The translations under genes were made by a program, and so were the position numbers. This document shows positions 1-8,114 of a stretch of 64,000 nucleotides of DNA, piece by piece (the stretch's first letter is position 1; every line of letters starts with the position of its first letter). The notes below the pieces were generated by a model, which was not told the DNA's origin, ran no database searches, and was given only the letters and a program-made list of their open reading frames with translations. Origin of the DNA: Rhodoferax sp. BLA1 (GTDB lineage: Bacteria > Pseudomonadota > Gammaproteobacteria > Burkholderiales > Burkholderiaceae_C); NCBI RefSeq assembly GCF_013416775.1, contig NZ_SZVI01000013.1:558001-622000 (forward strand). The letters are read 5' to 3'.

Positions 1-209
1 GTGCGGTCTTTGATCTTGGTCTGCACGGTGGCTGTCACCACCACTTCATACACACCGTCGGCCACGGTCGAGGCGTTCACACCCAACTGGATGTCCACCG
101 TGGGCTGTTCCTGCTCAAGCAGGATGGCAGGTGAATTGGGCTGCTCCAGAGAGGCTTCCTTCAGGTAAACGCGCTGAATCTGGAAAACGGGATTGGGGGT
201 ATCGGACAT
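1..209 (-). CDS. secB: SecB protein-export chaperone, N-terminal part (cut by window edge)
   Basis: Reading the minus strand from the ATG at 209 gives about 69 residues beginning [20 protein letters not shown] and continuing with a beta-strand pattern ending in ATVQTKIKD, which I recognise as the N-terminal half of SecB. SecB is a cytosolic tetramer that keeps preproteins unfolded and hands them to SecA. The rest of the gene lies left of the window. It follows grxC on the same strand with a gap of about 70 bases, so a rhodanese-grxC-secB operon is likely; this order is common in proteobacteria. Confidence 0.9.
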   Translation of the reverse strand, partial: MSDTPNPVFQIQRVYLKEASLEQPNSPAILLEQEQPTVDIQLGVNASTVADGVYEVVVTATVQTKIKDR

Positions 210-278
210 AAGGTTCTCTTGGTTGGTAAATCAGGAGGGCACCCGGCGTTTGCGACGCCCGGGCGCAAGAAAAAAAGT

Positions 279-536
279 TCAGGACTGCAGCAGTGGCAAC
301 AGGCCACCGCGTGCGTCGAGTGCCACCAGGTCATCACAGCCACCAACATGGGTGCTGCCGATGAAAATCTGTGGCACGGTGCGCCGACCAGTGAGGCTCA
401 TCATCTGGTCGCGTTGTTGCAGATCCAGGTCAATGCGGATTTCGTCGATCTGTTCGACGCCACGCGACTTGAGCAGTTGTTTGGCACGTATGCAGTAGGG
501 GCAGACGGCCGTGGTGTACATCTTGACAGCTTGCAT
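279..536 (-). CDS. grxC: Glutaredoxin 3
   Basis: 85 residues, the usual length of a GrxC. The dithiol active site CPYC is at residues 12-15, the TVP cis-proline motif is in mid-protein, and a GGCDD glutathione-binding motif is near the end. It reduces protein disulfides and mixed disulfides with glutathione in the cytosol. It lies 24 bases downstream of the rhodanese gene and upstream of secB, all on the minus strand, so co-transcription is likely. Start is the ATG at 536. Confidence 0.93.
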   Translation of the reverse strand: MQAVKMYTTAVCPYCIRAKQLLKSRGVEQIDEIRIDLDLQQRDQMMSLTGRRTVPQIFIGSTHVGGCDDLVALDARGGLLPLLQS

Positions 537-560
537 AAAGAAGGCTTTCGGTCAGGAGAG

Positions 561-968
561 TCAGGCTTTTTCAACCGGCAAATTGGCCGCGCGCCAAGCA
601 CCCATACCACCAGAGAGTGACTGCGCCTTCTCGAAACCCAGCTTTTTGGCCATGGCCACGGCACGGCCGCTGCGCGCGCCCGAGCGGCACACCAGGATCA
701 AGGGCAAGGCTTTGTTTTTGACCGCACCCGCCAACTTCTCCTCCAACTGACCCAGGGGAATGTTTTTGGCACCCACCACATGCCCGGCCGCAAACTCGTC
801 GGTTTCACACACATCCACCACCACCGCTTTTTCGCGGTTGATCAGTTGCACCGCAGCCTCGGCGCTCAAACCACCGACGGCGCCACCTTTGATGAGCGGC
901 CACAACAACATGCCACCAGATGCCAATGCCACGGCAATCATCATCCAGTTGTCGAGAATAAATTTCAC
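561..968 (-). CDS. Membrane-anchored rhodanese-domain protein
   Basis: 135 residues. An N-terminal hydrophobic segment (about residues 8-26) is followed by one rhodanese domain with the active-site loop CRSGARS and its Cys at residue 94. Rhodanese domains transfer sulfane sulfur through this Cys; the substrate of this one cannot be told from sequence. The start is a GTG at 968, supported by an AAGGA ribosome-binding site ending 7 bases upstream. It heads the rhodanese-grxC-secB set. Similar single-domain anchored rhodaneses (YibN type) lie beside grxC and secB in many proteobacteria. Confidence 0.9.
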   Translation of the reverse strand: MKFILDNWMMIAVALASGGMLLWPLIKGGAVGGLSAEAAVQLINREKAVVVDVCETDEFAAGHVVGAKNIPLGQLEEKLAGAVKNKALPLILVCRSGARSGRAVAMAKKLGFEKAQSLSGGMGAWRAANLPVEKA

Positions 969-1051
969 TTGCGAATCCTTATGTTGAGAAATGACCTTAG
1001 CCGCGCATTTTAGAATGCGCTTGTTCCCATTACCGGCATCGATTGGAAACC

Positions 1052-1795
1052 ATGCACAAGCTTGTACTTATTCGCCATGGCGAATCCACCTGGAATCTGG
1101 AAAACAGATTCACAGGCTGGACCGATGTTGAGCTGACGCCGCTGGGCATCGCGCAGGCCAGGCAGGCAGGGCGTCTGCTCAAGGCTGGCGGGTATGACTT
1201 TGACGTGTGTTACACCAGCGTGCTCAAACGCGCCACCCAGACCCTGTGGCATGTGCTCGACATCATGGACCGCACCTGGCTGCCGGTGGTCAACAGCTGG
1301 CGTCTGAACGAACGCCACTATGGCGCCTTGCAGGGTCTGAACAAGTCCGAAACGGCCAAACAATACGGCGACGCCCAGGTGCAAGTCTGGCGCCGCAGTT
1401 ATGACACACCGCCACCCGCTCTGGAAGCCACCGATCCGCGTTGCGAACGCGGCGACATCCGCTACAGCAAACTCGCACCCGACCAGATCCCCTTGACCGA
1501 ATGCCTCAAAGACACCGTGGCGCGAGTGAAGCCGTTCTGGAACGAAGCGCTGGCACCGGCTTTGCAACGTGGCAAACGGGTGGTGGTGGCGGCACATGGC
1601 AATTCGATCCGGGCGCTGGTCAAATACCTTGACAACATCTCTGACGACGACATCGTGGGTTTGAACATTCCCAATGGCATTCCACTGGTTTATGAGCTTG
1701 ATGACGAGCTCAAACCCATTCGCCACTACTATCTGGGTGACGCTGAGGCGGCGGCCAAGGCCGCTGCCGCTGTGGCCGCTCAGAGCAACACCTGA
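1052..1795 (+). CDS. gpmA: 2,3-bisphosphoglycerate-dependent phosphoglycerate mutase
   Basis: 247 residues, close to the family's 250. The catalytic motif LIRHGES with the phosphorylated His lies near the N-terminus, followed by ENRFTGW, the ERHYG segment and a late [10 protein letters not shown] motif with the second catalytic His. It interconverts 3- and 2-phosphoglycerate in glycolysis and gluconeogenesis. I chose the ATG at 1052 rather than the in-frame TTG at 1043 because the protein then begins directly with the first strand, and GGAAA lies just upstream. It is divergent from the rhodanese gene. The C-terminus ends in an Ala-rich tail. Confidence 0.95.
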   Translation: MHKLVLIRHGESTWNLENRFTGWTDVELTPLGIAQARQAGRLLKAGGYDFDVCYTSVLKRATQTLWHVLDIMDRTWLPVVNSWRLNERHYGALQGLNKSETAKQYGDAQVQVWRRSYDTPPPALEATDPRCERGDIRYSKLAPDQIPLTECLKDTVARVKPFWNEALAPALQRGKRVVVAAHGNSIRALVKYLDNISDDDIVGLNIPNGIPLVYELDDELKPIRHYYLGDAEAAAKAAAAVAAQSNT

Positions 1796-1883
1796 AATAG
1801 AGCAGCCAGACACGGAACCCACACCCGGGTTCATGGTCCAAACGGCTCATCACATCTCGCATCCTCACGCTTTGGAATCAAAA

Positions 1884-3353
1884 ATGGGTCACAAATTGAA
1901 AATCGTTGGCTTACTGTCTGCCGGAGCGCTGGCTGGCGCCCTGGCCAGCATCTCGCTGCAAACCGCAGCACGTGGCTCGCTCGCGCCCTTGCCGCTCGAA
2001 GAACTGCAGCAACTGGCCGCCGTGTTCAGCATGGTCAAAAGCAACTATGTCGACCCGGTAGATGAGAAAAAACTCATCACCGACGCGATTGCGGGCATGG
2101 TGGCCGGACTGGACCCCCACTCGGTCTACATGGACGCCAAGACACTGAAGGATTTCAACGAAGGCACCACCGGCAAGTTTGTTGGCGTGGGCATCGAGAT
2201 CACCCAGGAAGACGGCTACATCAAGGTGGTCTCCCCCATTGAAGACTCCCCCGCCTTCAAAGCCGGCCTCAAACCCAACGACCTGATCGTCAAGATTGAC
2301 GACACCCTGGTCAAAGGGCTGTCACTCAACGAAGGTGTCAAACGCATGCGGGGTGAGCCCGACACCAAGGTGCTGCTGAGTATTTTCCGCAAGGATGAGA
2401 ACCGCACGTTTCAGGTGACCATCACCCGCGAACTGATCAAAACCCAGAGTGTCAAAGCCCGCGTCATCGAGCCCGGTTATGGCTGGATTCGGTTGAGCCA
2501 GTTCCAGGAACGCACGGTGGCGGACTTTGCGCGCAAGGTCGAAGACATGTACAAGCAGGAGCCGCGCCTCAAAGGCCTGGTACTGGATTTGCGCAACGAC
2601 CCGGGGGGTTACCTGGACGCCGCGGTGGCCATCTCTGCCGCCTTTTTGCCAGAAAACGTCACCGTGGTGTCGGCCAATGGCCAGTTGCCCGAGAGCAAGT
2701 TCACCTACAAGGCCTCGCCGCAGTTCTACGCCCGCCATGGCAACGACCCATTGGCGCAGCTGAACCCGGCCACCCGCAAAGCCCTGAGCACCGTGCCCCT
2801 GGTGGTGCTGGTGAACGAGGGCTCGGCCTCGGCCAGCGAAATTGTGGCCGGTGCGTTGCAGGACCATGGTCGTGCCAAGCTGCTGGGTAGCCAGACCTTT
2901 GGCAAGGGTTCGGTACAAACCGCCGTGTGCCTGGACGGGGCCTTCCGCATGGACAACTGCCCGACAGCCGCACTCAAACTCACCACCAGCCGCTACTACA
3001 CGCCCAGCGGCAAGTCGATTCAGGCCAAAGGCATCGTGCCCGATGTGATGGTTGACGAGACCGAAGAGGGCAACCTGTTTGCAGCCTTGCGCACCCGTGA
3101 GGCCGATCTGGAGAAACACCTGGCCAGCGGGCAAGGTGATGAGGTCAAGGATGCGGCGCGAGAAAAAGGCCGCGAAGAAGCCCGCAAGAAACTGGAAGAA
3201 GAGATGAAAAAACCCGCGGCTGACCGCAAGTTGCCCGAGTACGGTTCAGACAAAGACTTTCAACTGCAGCAGGCCCTCAAACAACTCAAGGGGCAACCGG
3301 TGCTGGCCAGCAAAACCCAGGTCGAACGCGCTGAAGAGAAAAAAGAGAACTGA
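1884..3353 (+). CDS. Carboxyl-terminal processing protease (S41 family, CtpA type)
   Basis: 489 residues. A hydrophobic signal or anchor covers about residues 4-25, a PDZ domain about 80-170, and the S41 protease core follows. The Ser/Lys dyad is visible: Ser316 in the GSASASE motif and Lys341 in TFGKGSVQ, 25 residues apart as in the family. A charged Lys/Glu-rich stretch occupies the C-terminus. It acts in the periplasm, cleaving proteins near their C-termini. The start is the ATG at 1884, which gives a proper signal sequence; the frame is open further upstream. It lies 14 bases before the MoeB/ThiF-type gene, a common betaproteobacterial pair. Confidence 0.93.
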   Translation: MGHKLKIVGLLSAGALAGALASISLQTAARGSLAPLPLEELQQLAAVFSMVKSNYVDPVDEKKLITDAIAGMVAGLDPHSVYMDAKTLKDFNEGTTGKFVGVGIEITQEDGYIKVVSPIEDSPAFKAGLKPNDLIVKIDDTLVKGLSLNEGVKRMRGEPDTKVLLSIFRKDENRTFQVTITRELIKTQSVKARVIEPGYGWIRLSQFQERTVADFARKVEDMYKQEPRLKGLVLDLRNDPGGYLDAAVAISAAFLPENVTVVSANGQLPESKFTYKASPQFYARHGNDPLAQLNPATRKALSTVPLVVLVNEGSASASEIVAGALQDHGRAKLLGSQTFGKGSVQTAVCLDGAFRMDNCPTAALKLTTSRYYTPSGKSIQAKGIVPDVMVDETEEGNLFAALRTREADLEKHLASGQGDEVKDAAREKGREEARKKLEEEMKKPAADRKLPEYGSDKDFQLQQALKQLKGQPVLASKTQVERAEEKKEN

Positions 3354-3367
3354 GTCCGTGCCAGCAG

Positions 3368-4126
3368 ATGCAAGACCGCGACCTGCTGCGCTACTCGCGC
3401 CACCTCTTGCTCGACGAGATTGGTTTTGAGGGGCAAACACGTTTTAACCAGGCCCACGCACTGATCATTGGGGCGGGCGGCCTCGGTTGTCCGGCCGCGT
3501 TGTACCTGTGCTCGGCCGGTGTCGGTCACATCACCGTGGTAGACCACGACACGGTGGACCTGACAAATTTGCAGCGTCAAATTGCCCACACCCAGGCCCG
3601 GGTTGGCTGGCCCAAGGTGGCCTCGCTGCAGACCGCCATGGCCGAGTTGAACGATCAGGTGCAAGTCACGAACATCCAGGCCCGGGCCGATGCTGCGCTG
3701 CTGGACACCCTGGTCGCCCAGGCTGATGTGGTACTGGACTGTTGCGACAACTTCGCTACCCGCCAAGCCATCAACGCCGCCTGTGTGAAGCACAACAAGC
3801 CGCTGGTGTCTGGCGCTGCCATCCGTTTTGACGGGCAACTGGCGGTGTACGACCCGCGTGAGCCAAGCTCACCCTGTTACGCCTGCCTTTTTCCGCCAGA
3901 GACACCACCCGAGGACAGCCACTGCGCCACCCTGGGCGTGTTTGCACCACTGGTGGGTGTCATCGGCAGTTTGCAGGCCGCCGAGGCACTCAAGCTGTTG
4001 GGCGGTTTTGGGCAGCCACTCACCGGCCGTTTGCTGATGCTCGATGGCCGAGCCATGCACTTCACCGAGATCGGACTCAGGCGCAACCCCAGCTGCCCGG
4101 TGTGTGGTCCACTCACTTCCGCTTGA
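3368..4126 (+). CDS. MoeB/ThiF/HesA-family E1-like adenylyltransferase
   Basis: 252 residues. An N-terminal RYSRHLLL motif is followed by the nucleotide-binding GAGGLGCPA loop (about residues 37-45), the DCCDNFATR segment, and two zinc CxxC pairs (CYAC about 173-176, CPVC near the end). The family adenylates the C-terminal glycine of small ubiquitin-like sulfur carriers such as MoaD or ThiS. No moaD or thiS is nearby, so the partner, and hence the name moeB versus thiF, is undecided. Likely co-transcribed with the CtpA-type protease. Its 3' end overlaps the convergent nuclease gene by 14 bases. Confidence 0.9.
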   Translation: MQDRDLLRYSRHLLLDEIGFEGQTRFNQAHALIIGAGGLGCPAALYLCSAGVGHITVVDHDTVDLTNLQRQIAHTQARVGWPKVASLQTAMAELNDQVQVTNIQARADAALLDTLVAQADVVLDCCDNFATRQAINAACVKHNKPLVSGAAIRFDGQLAVYDPREPSSPCYACLFPPETPPEDSHCATLGVFAPLVGVIGSLQAAEALKLLGGFGQPLTGRLLMLDGRAMHFTEIGLRRNPSCPVCGPLTSA

Positions 4127-4682
4127 AACCACCCTTGTCGTCGGGCACAAAACAGCTGCCGTGACGGCGGCGAAAGTCACGCGGCAACTCGGGGCTGGGC
4201 TGGGCAAACACACCGAGCCTGGCCTGGCGCGCCTGTGCTTCCTGCACCGCATACGGCCCAAGACTGCTTCGCCAGCGGCCCGACCAGGCCCAGCCTTGAG
4301 ACACCAGAACCGAGGCCACATCCTGCCCGCCCACCTCGATCTGGGCCAGGCCCCGGCCATAACCATCCACGTAGTTGACCTGCACCTTGAGTCGGCGCTG
4401 CATCACCAGCGCGCGCAAGGCGTCGCGCGCAGCCACACCACCACTCTGACAGAGTTCCGGGGCATCCACCCCCTGCAGGCGCAGCTTGCGCGGTGCACCA
4501 CCGGCCTCGGGCTCCACCCACAAAGTATCACCATCAGAAATGCCTCTAGCCCTTGCCATATAAGCCTCAGAAGCTGCGGTATCCATAGCAAGCAAACTAC
4601 CTAACCCAAGCAACAGCAGGCGCCGGCAAAAAATCAATGTGTGTCTACCTGTCAATTTGCACCTTTCTGTGACGATACACAT
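4113..4682 (-). CDS. Secreted thermonuclease-like nuclease (SNase fold)
   Basis: About 189 residues. An N-terminal hydrophobic stretch (RRLLLLGLGSLLA) suggests export. The SNase domain has DGDTLWV, LRLQGVDAPELC (the catalytic Arg/Asp region) and YGRGLA, with a basic C-terminal tail. Family members are Ca2+-dependent nucleases outside the cytoplasm. The start is uncertain: ATG at 4682 or 4709, both with poor ribosome-binding sites. The junction between signal region and domain coincides with a copy of the dispersed repeat (about 4540-4590), which encodes SEAYMARARGIS just before the first domain strand. It overlaps the MoeB-like gene tail to tail. Confidence 0.8.
   Translation of the reverse strand: MCIVTERCKLTGRHTLIFCRRLLLLGLGSLLAMDTAASEAYMARARGISDGDTLWVEPEAGGAPRKLRLQGVDAPELCQSGGVAARDALRALVMQRRLKVQVNYVDGYGRGLAQIEVGGQDVASVLVSQGWAWSGRWRSSLGPYAVQEAQARQARLGVFAQPSPELPRDFRRRHGSCFVPDDKGGFKRK
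4540..4590 (-). repeat. Dispersed repeat copy inside the nuclease gene
   Basis: On the minus strand this reads AGGCTTATATGGCAAGGGCT followed by AGAGGC, matching the core of the fuller copies at 41050 and 57221. It is in frame and encodes part of the linker between the signal region and the SNase domain. Confidence 0.65.
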
Positions 4683-4695
4683 CCAACGGAGATCA

Positions 4696-4830
4696 ATGGA
4701 AGAAACCATGGAACAAACTCATCCATCGACCTCTGTGATAAGCCTGGGACAAATGTCAGACCTGTTAGACTCAAAACATCCCAACACCTGCCGCCACCTT
4801 GAGTTCATCGACTGCTTCCCCTCTGGTTGA
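4696..4830 (+). CDS. Short ORF, possibly the displaced N-terminus of the GGDEF gene
   Basis: 44 codons from the ATG at 4696 with a good GGAG site 7 bases upstream, encoding MEETMEQTHPSTSV... and ending at a TGA at 4828. It overlaps the TTG start of the GGDEF frame (+1 relative). The GGDEF gene itself has no convincing ribosome-binding site, so this piece may be its true beginning, separated by a frameshift near 4800-4828, or a small upstream ORF coupled to it. I recognise no domain in it. Confidence 0.35.
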   Translation: MEETMEQTHPSTSVISLGQMSDLLDSKHPNTCRHLEFIDCFPSG

Positions 4831-5590
4831 TTTGCGCCAATTGCGGCTGGACGATGCTCGGGCGTTGCTGGAGCATAGTGGACAACGCCTGCCGGACAGG
4901 CACGCGGATTCCACCGAGTTTTTGCAAGCGGTGATTGACAAGCTCAGCGAGTTGTCACTCAAAGACCCGCTGACAGGTCTCTCCAACCGACGTTATTTTC
5001 AAAGCATCCTGATGCGCGAGATCGAGATGGTGGCGCGCTCGGGGGAGTCTGCGCTGCTGCTGATGCTTGACATCGACCATTTCAAGAGTGTCAACGACCA
5101 ATTCGGCCACCCAGCGGGCGACGCCGTGCTGCAAGCCGTTGCCAAAACACTGGCGGGCTGTGTGCGCCCGATGGACACCGTGGCACGATTTGGTGGTGAA
5201 GAGTTCGCCATCATTTTGCCCAGCTGCCAAGGGCAATACGGACACCAAGTTGCAGAACGGATTCGTGAATCGGTCAGTGACTTGAAGGTCAAACTGCCCT
5301 CCGGCGTCATGTTGAAAGTCACCATCAGCATTGGTGGCGCGTTTGCGCCGCGCTGGGTGCGCTCTACCTCCGAACTGTGGGTGGACCGGGCCGACATCGA
5401 GTTGTACCGCGCCAAGTCGGAAGGCCGTGACCGCGTGTGTATCGAGGCGCAGCCGATGCTGGCGGTCAGCGCCGAGGAAAAGAATTTGCTGTTTGGTCCC
5501 CTGTCCTTGGGTGACCCAGCCTGGATTGAGAGCATTGCCAACGATGGTTCTACCGGTTCGTCAGGTAGCGTTATGAACAGAGTGAACTGA
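4799..5590 (+). CDS. GGDEF-domain diguanylate cyclase
   Basis: 263 residues. A short N-terminal helical part is followed by a GGDEF domain from about residue 58: the DPLTGLSNRR entry motif, LDIDHFKSVND, then the active-site signature GGEEF. The family makes cyclic di-GMP from GTP. No RxxD inhibitory site sits right before the signature. No membrane segment or sensor domain is visible. The only start in frame is a TTG at 4799 without a clear ribosome-binding site; a stop in this frame at 4766 prevents extension. About 70 residues follow the GGDEF core. It ends 1 base before the MinD-like gene. Confidence 0.85.
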   Translation: MSSSTASPLVDLRQLRLDDARALLEHSGQRLPDRHADSTEFLQAVIDKLSELSLKDPLTGLSNRRYFQSILMREIEMVARSGESALLLMLDIDHFKSVNDQFGHPAGDAVLQAVAKTLAGCVRPMDTVARFGGEEFAIILPSCQGQYGHQVAERIRESVSDLKVKLPSGVMLKVTISIGGAFAPRWVRSTSELWVDRADIELYRAKSEGRDRVCIEAQPMLAVSAEEKNLLFGPLSLGDPAWIESIANDGSTGSSGSVMNRVN

Positions 5591-5591
5591 A

Positions 5592-6428
5592 ATGAACGAC
5601 GAAACGCGACCCACTGCAGAACGCCCCGTGGCAAAACCTGGCCCAATCAAGCCCTTGGGCAAGGTGGTGGCCGTCACCAGCGGCAAAGGCGGCGTGGGCA
5701 AGACGTTTGTGTCAGCCAACCTGGCTGCCGCTTTGGCCAAACGCGGCCAAAAAGTGCTGGTGCTGGACGCCGACTTGGGACTGGCCAATCTGGACGTGGT
5801 GCTCAATCTGTACCCGAAGATCACCCTGCACGATGTGTTCACCGGCAAAGCCAAGCTCGAAGAGGCGATTGTCCGGGCACCAGGTGGTTTTTCGGTGTTG
5901 CTGGCAGGCTCGGGCATGGTGGAGTATTCACGCCTGACCCCCACCGTGCGGCAAGACTTTTTACATATCATGTCGGGGCTGCTGCCGCACTATGACATCG
6001 TGCTGCTCGATACCGGTGCCGGCATTTCGGACGTGGTGCTGTTTGCGGTGTCGCTGGCCTCCGAGGTGCTGGTGGTGGCCACACCCGAACCCACCTCCTT
6101 GACCGACGCCTACGCCACCATCAAGGTGCTGGTGGGGGAACAACAACGGCGCACCATCCGCATGGTCATCAACCAGACCGCCCGCATGGGGGATGGCCGC
6201 GCCATCACCACCCAGCTGCAGCAGGTGCTGGACCGTTTTGTGGTGGCCAAGCCGGGTGAAAAAGTTCGCCTGATCCACATGGGTGACATCCCGGCCGATA
6301 CTGCGGTGCGCCAGGCCGTGATGCGCCGTCAACTGCTGATCCTGTCCACGCCGGGTTGCCCGGCGGCGCTGGCAGTGTCGCAATTGGCTGGCAAGATAGA
6401 AGACACTCTGATCAACAAACCCCTGTGA
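5592..6428 (+). CDS. MinD/ParA-family ATPase (FleN/FlhG-like)
   Basis: 278 residues with a deviant Walker A KGGVGKT at 32-38, the switch region DADLGLANLD and a DTGAGIS segment. This places it in the MinD subgroup that includes FlhG/FleN. Such ATPases position or count cell-surface machines. There are no flagellar or min genes beside it, so the cargo is unknown. It starts 1 base after the GGDEF gene stop, implying one transcript with a cyclic di-GMP enzyme. The 25-residue N-terminal extension before the P-loop resembles FleN more than MinD. Confidence 0.85.
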   Translation: MNDETRPTAERPVAKPGPIKPLGKVVAVTSGKGGVGKTFVSANLAAALAKRGQKVLVLDADLGLANLDVVLNLYPKITLHDVFTGKAKLEEAIVRAPGGFSVLLAGSGMVEYSRLTPTVRQDFLHIMSGLLPHYDIVLLDTGAGISDVVLFAVSLASEVLVVATPEPTSLTDAYATIKVLVGEQQRRTIRMVINQTARMGDGRAITTQLQQVLDRFVVAKPGEKVRLIHMGDIPADTAVRQAVMRRQLLILSTPGCPAALAVSQLAGKIEDTLINKPL

Positions 6429-6502
6429 GCTGGCGCCTGCCAGCCCGTAGCCATCTGGACTGGGCGCAAATGGCCACGAATGCGTAGCCTCACCCGACAG
6501 AC

Positions 6503-6820
6503 CTAATCTGTCGGATGTTGTGCCAATATGGCTGTCAGCAGCCCCGGGAAGCGACTGTCGATGTCTGCGCGGCGCAGCGAGTTCATGTGGATGGTGCCGT
6601 TGTTTTCGGTGCGCACCAATCCCGACTCGCGCAACACCTTGAAATGGTGAGAGACGGTAGATTTCGGTCGCCCGCCGTCAAGATCGCCGCAGGTTGCCAC
6701 CTCCACACCCGCCAACTGCCGGACGATTTCTAGGCGGATCGAATCGCTCAAGGCGTAAAGCACGCGCTCAAGTGAGAGTTCGCTGGCAGCGGGGTGTTTG
6801 TAGGGACGCATGAGCAGCAT
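6503..6820 (-). CDS. ArsR-family transcriptional regulator
   Basis: 105 residues of winged helix-turn-helix type: LSDSIRLEIVRQL, then STVSHHFKVLRESGLVR as the recognition region, typical of ArsR/SmtB. The classic metal-binding CxC in the recognition helix is absent, so it probably senses something other than a metal. It is divergent from the old-yellow-enzyme gene, with an inverted repeat between them that it probably binds. The start could be the ATG at 6820 or at 6811; neither has a strong ribosome-binding site. Confidence 0.88.
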   Translation of the reverse strand: MLLMRPYKHPAASELSLERVLYALSDSIRLEIVRQLAGVEVATCGDLDGGRPKSTVSHHFKVLRESGLVRTENNGTIHMNSLRRADIDSRFPGLLTAILAQHPTD

Positions 6821-6841
6821 GATACACCGTGGGCTATACTT

Positions 6842-6875
6842 GTTCTATAGTTCGATAATCTTCGAAATATAGAAC
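6842..6875. promoter_or_regulatory. Inverted-repeat operator between ArsR regulator and old yellow enzyme
   Basis: Arms GTTCTATAGTTCGA (6842-6855) and TCGAAATATAGAAC (6862-6875) are complementary at 13 of 14 positions around a 6-base centre. It lies 22 bases upstream of the regulator start and 30 bases upstream of the oxidoreductase start, where it could control both. Assignment to the ArsR protein is by position. Confidence 0.75.
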
Positions 6876-6905
6876 TGAATATTTCCAATCTGCAAAAGGC
6901 CCGCC

Positions 6906-7994
6906 ATGTCCGCTTTATTCCAACCCTTCCAACTCAAAGACATCACGTTGCGCAACCGCATCGCCATCCCGCCGATGTGCCAATACATGGCTGTCGACGG
7001 CCTGGTCAACGACTGGCACCTGTCGCATTACGCCAGCATGGCGCGCGGCGGTGCCGGGCTGGTGATTGCCGAAGCAACGGCGGTCGCCCCCGAAGGTCGC
7101 ATCACGCCAGGTTGCGCAGGCATCTGGAATGACGCCCAGGCCCAAGCCTTTGTGCCGCTGGTGCAGGCGATCAAGGCCGCCGGTTCGGTGCCGGGTATCC
7201 AGATCGGCCACGCTGGCCGCAAAGCCAGCGCGAATCTGCCCTGGGAAGGTGACGACCACATCGCCGAAGGGGACGCACGCGGTTGGCAAACCATCGCGCC
7301 ATCCGCCATCGCTTATGGCGCGGGTCTGCCCAAGCTGCCGCGCGCGATGAGCCTGGATGACATCACACGTGTGCGCCAGAACTTTGTCGACGCCGCAGTG
7401 CGTGCGCGCGACGCCGGTTTTGAATGGCTGGAATTGCATTTTGCCCATGGTTACCTGGCGCAGAGCTTCTTTTCCGCGCATTCGAACCAGCGCGACGACA
7501 TCTATGGCGGCAGCGTGGAAAACCGCGGCCGTTTCCTGCTGGAGACACTCAAAGCGGTGCGTGAGGTGTGGCCGGAAAGCCTACCGCTGACCGTGCGTTT
7601 TGGCGTACTCGAATACGATGGTCGCGACGAACAGACGTTGCTTGAATCGATCGACCTGGTGCGCGACTTCAAGGCGGCAGGCATGGACATGCTCAGCGTC
7701 AGCGTCGGCTTCACCATTGCAGAAACAGCGATCCCGTGGGGTCCGGCCTTCCTGGCTCCGGTGGCCGAGCGTGTACGCCGCGAGGCCAAGGTGCCGGTGT
7801 CGTCCGCCTGGGGTTTTGGCACACCAGAGATTGCGGAGCGGGTCGTCAAAGAGCAGCAGTTGGATCTGGTGATGGTGGGCCGCGCACATCTGGCCAATCC
7901 GCACTGGGCGTATTTCGCCGCCAAGGAACTCGGCGTCGAGCGTGCTTCGTGGACGCTGCCCGCGCCCTATGCCCATTGGCTTGCGCGTTACTGA
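6906..7994 (+). CDS. NADH:flavin oxidoreductase of the old yellow enzyme family (YqjM/XenA type)
   Basis: 362 residues forming a TIM barrel with FMN. Visible landmarks are the N-terminal LRNRIAIPPMCQY with the Cys typical of the thermophilic-like YqjM/XenA class, GHAGRKA, the HFAHGYLAQSFFS active-site region and DDIYGGSVENRGRF. These enzymes reduce the C=C bond of activated alkenes and some nitro compounds using NAD(P)H. Substrate here is unknown. The divergent ArsR regulator suggests induction by an electrophilic compound. Confidence 0.92.
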   Translation: MSALFQPFQLKDITLRNRIAIPPMCQYMAVDGLVNDWHLSHYASMARGGAGLVIAEATAVAPEGRITPGCAGIWNDAQAQAFVPLVQAIKAAGSVPGIQIGHAGRKASANLPWEGDDHIAEGDARGWQTIAPSAIAYGAGLPKLPRAMSLDDITRVRQNFVDAAVRARDAGFEWLELHFAHGYLAQSFFSAHSNQRDDIYGGSVENRGRFLLETLKAVREVWPESLPLTVRFGVLEYDGRDEQTLLESIDLVRDFKAAGMDMLSVSVGFTIAETAIPWGPAFLAPVAERVRREAKVPVSSAWGFGTPEIAERVVKEQQLDLVMVGRAHLANPHWAYFAAKELGVERASWTLPAPYAHWLARY

Positions 7995-8051
7995 GCACAT
8001 CTGTCGCCTGCCAACCGTGCTGCGCGCAGGCGGCGGCTGTGAAGGTTGCAA

Positions 8052-8075
8052 CAGGCGAGGCCCCCTCTTCGCCTG
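8052..8075. terminator. Possible hairpin between convergent genes
   Basis: CAGGCGA (8052-8058) pairs with TCGCCTG (8069-8075). It lies between the 3' ends of the oxidoreductase and the DUF429 gene. There is no T-run, so terminator function is only a guess. Confidence 0.3.
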
Positions 8076-8114
8076 AATCGCGTACCCCGAACTGTTTGCC
8101 CGAGCAACAGCCCG

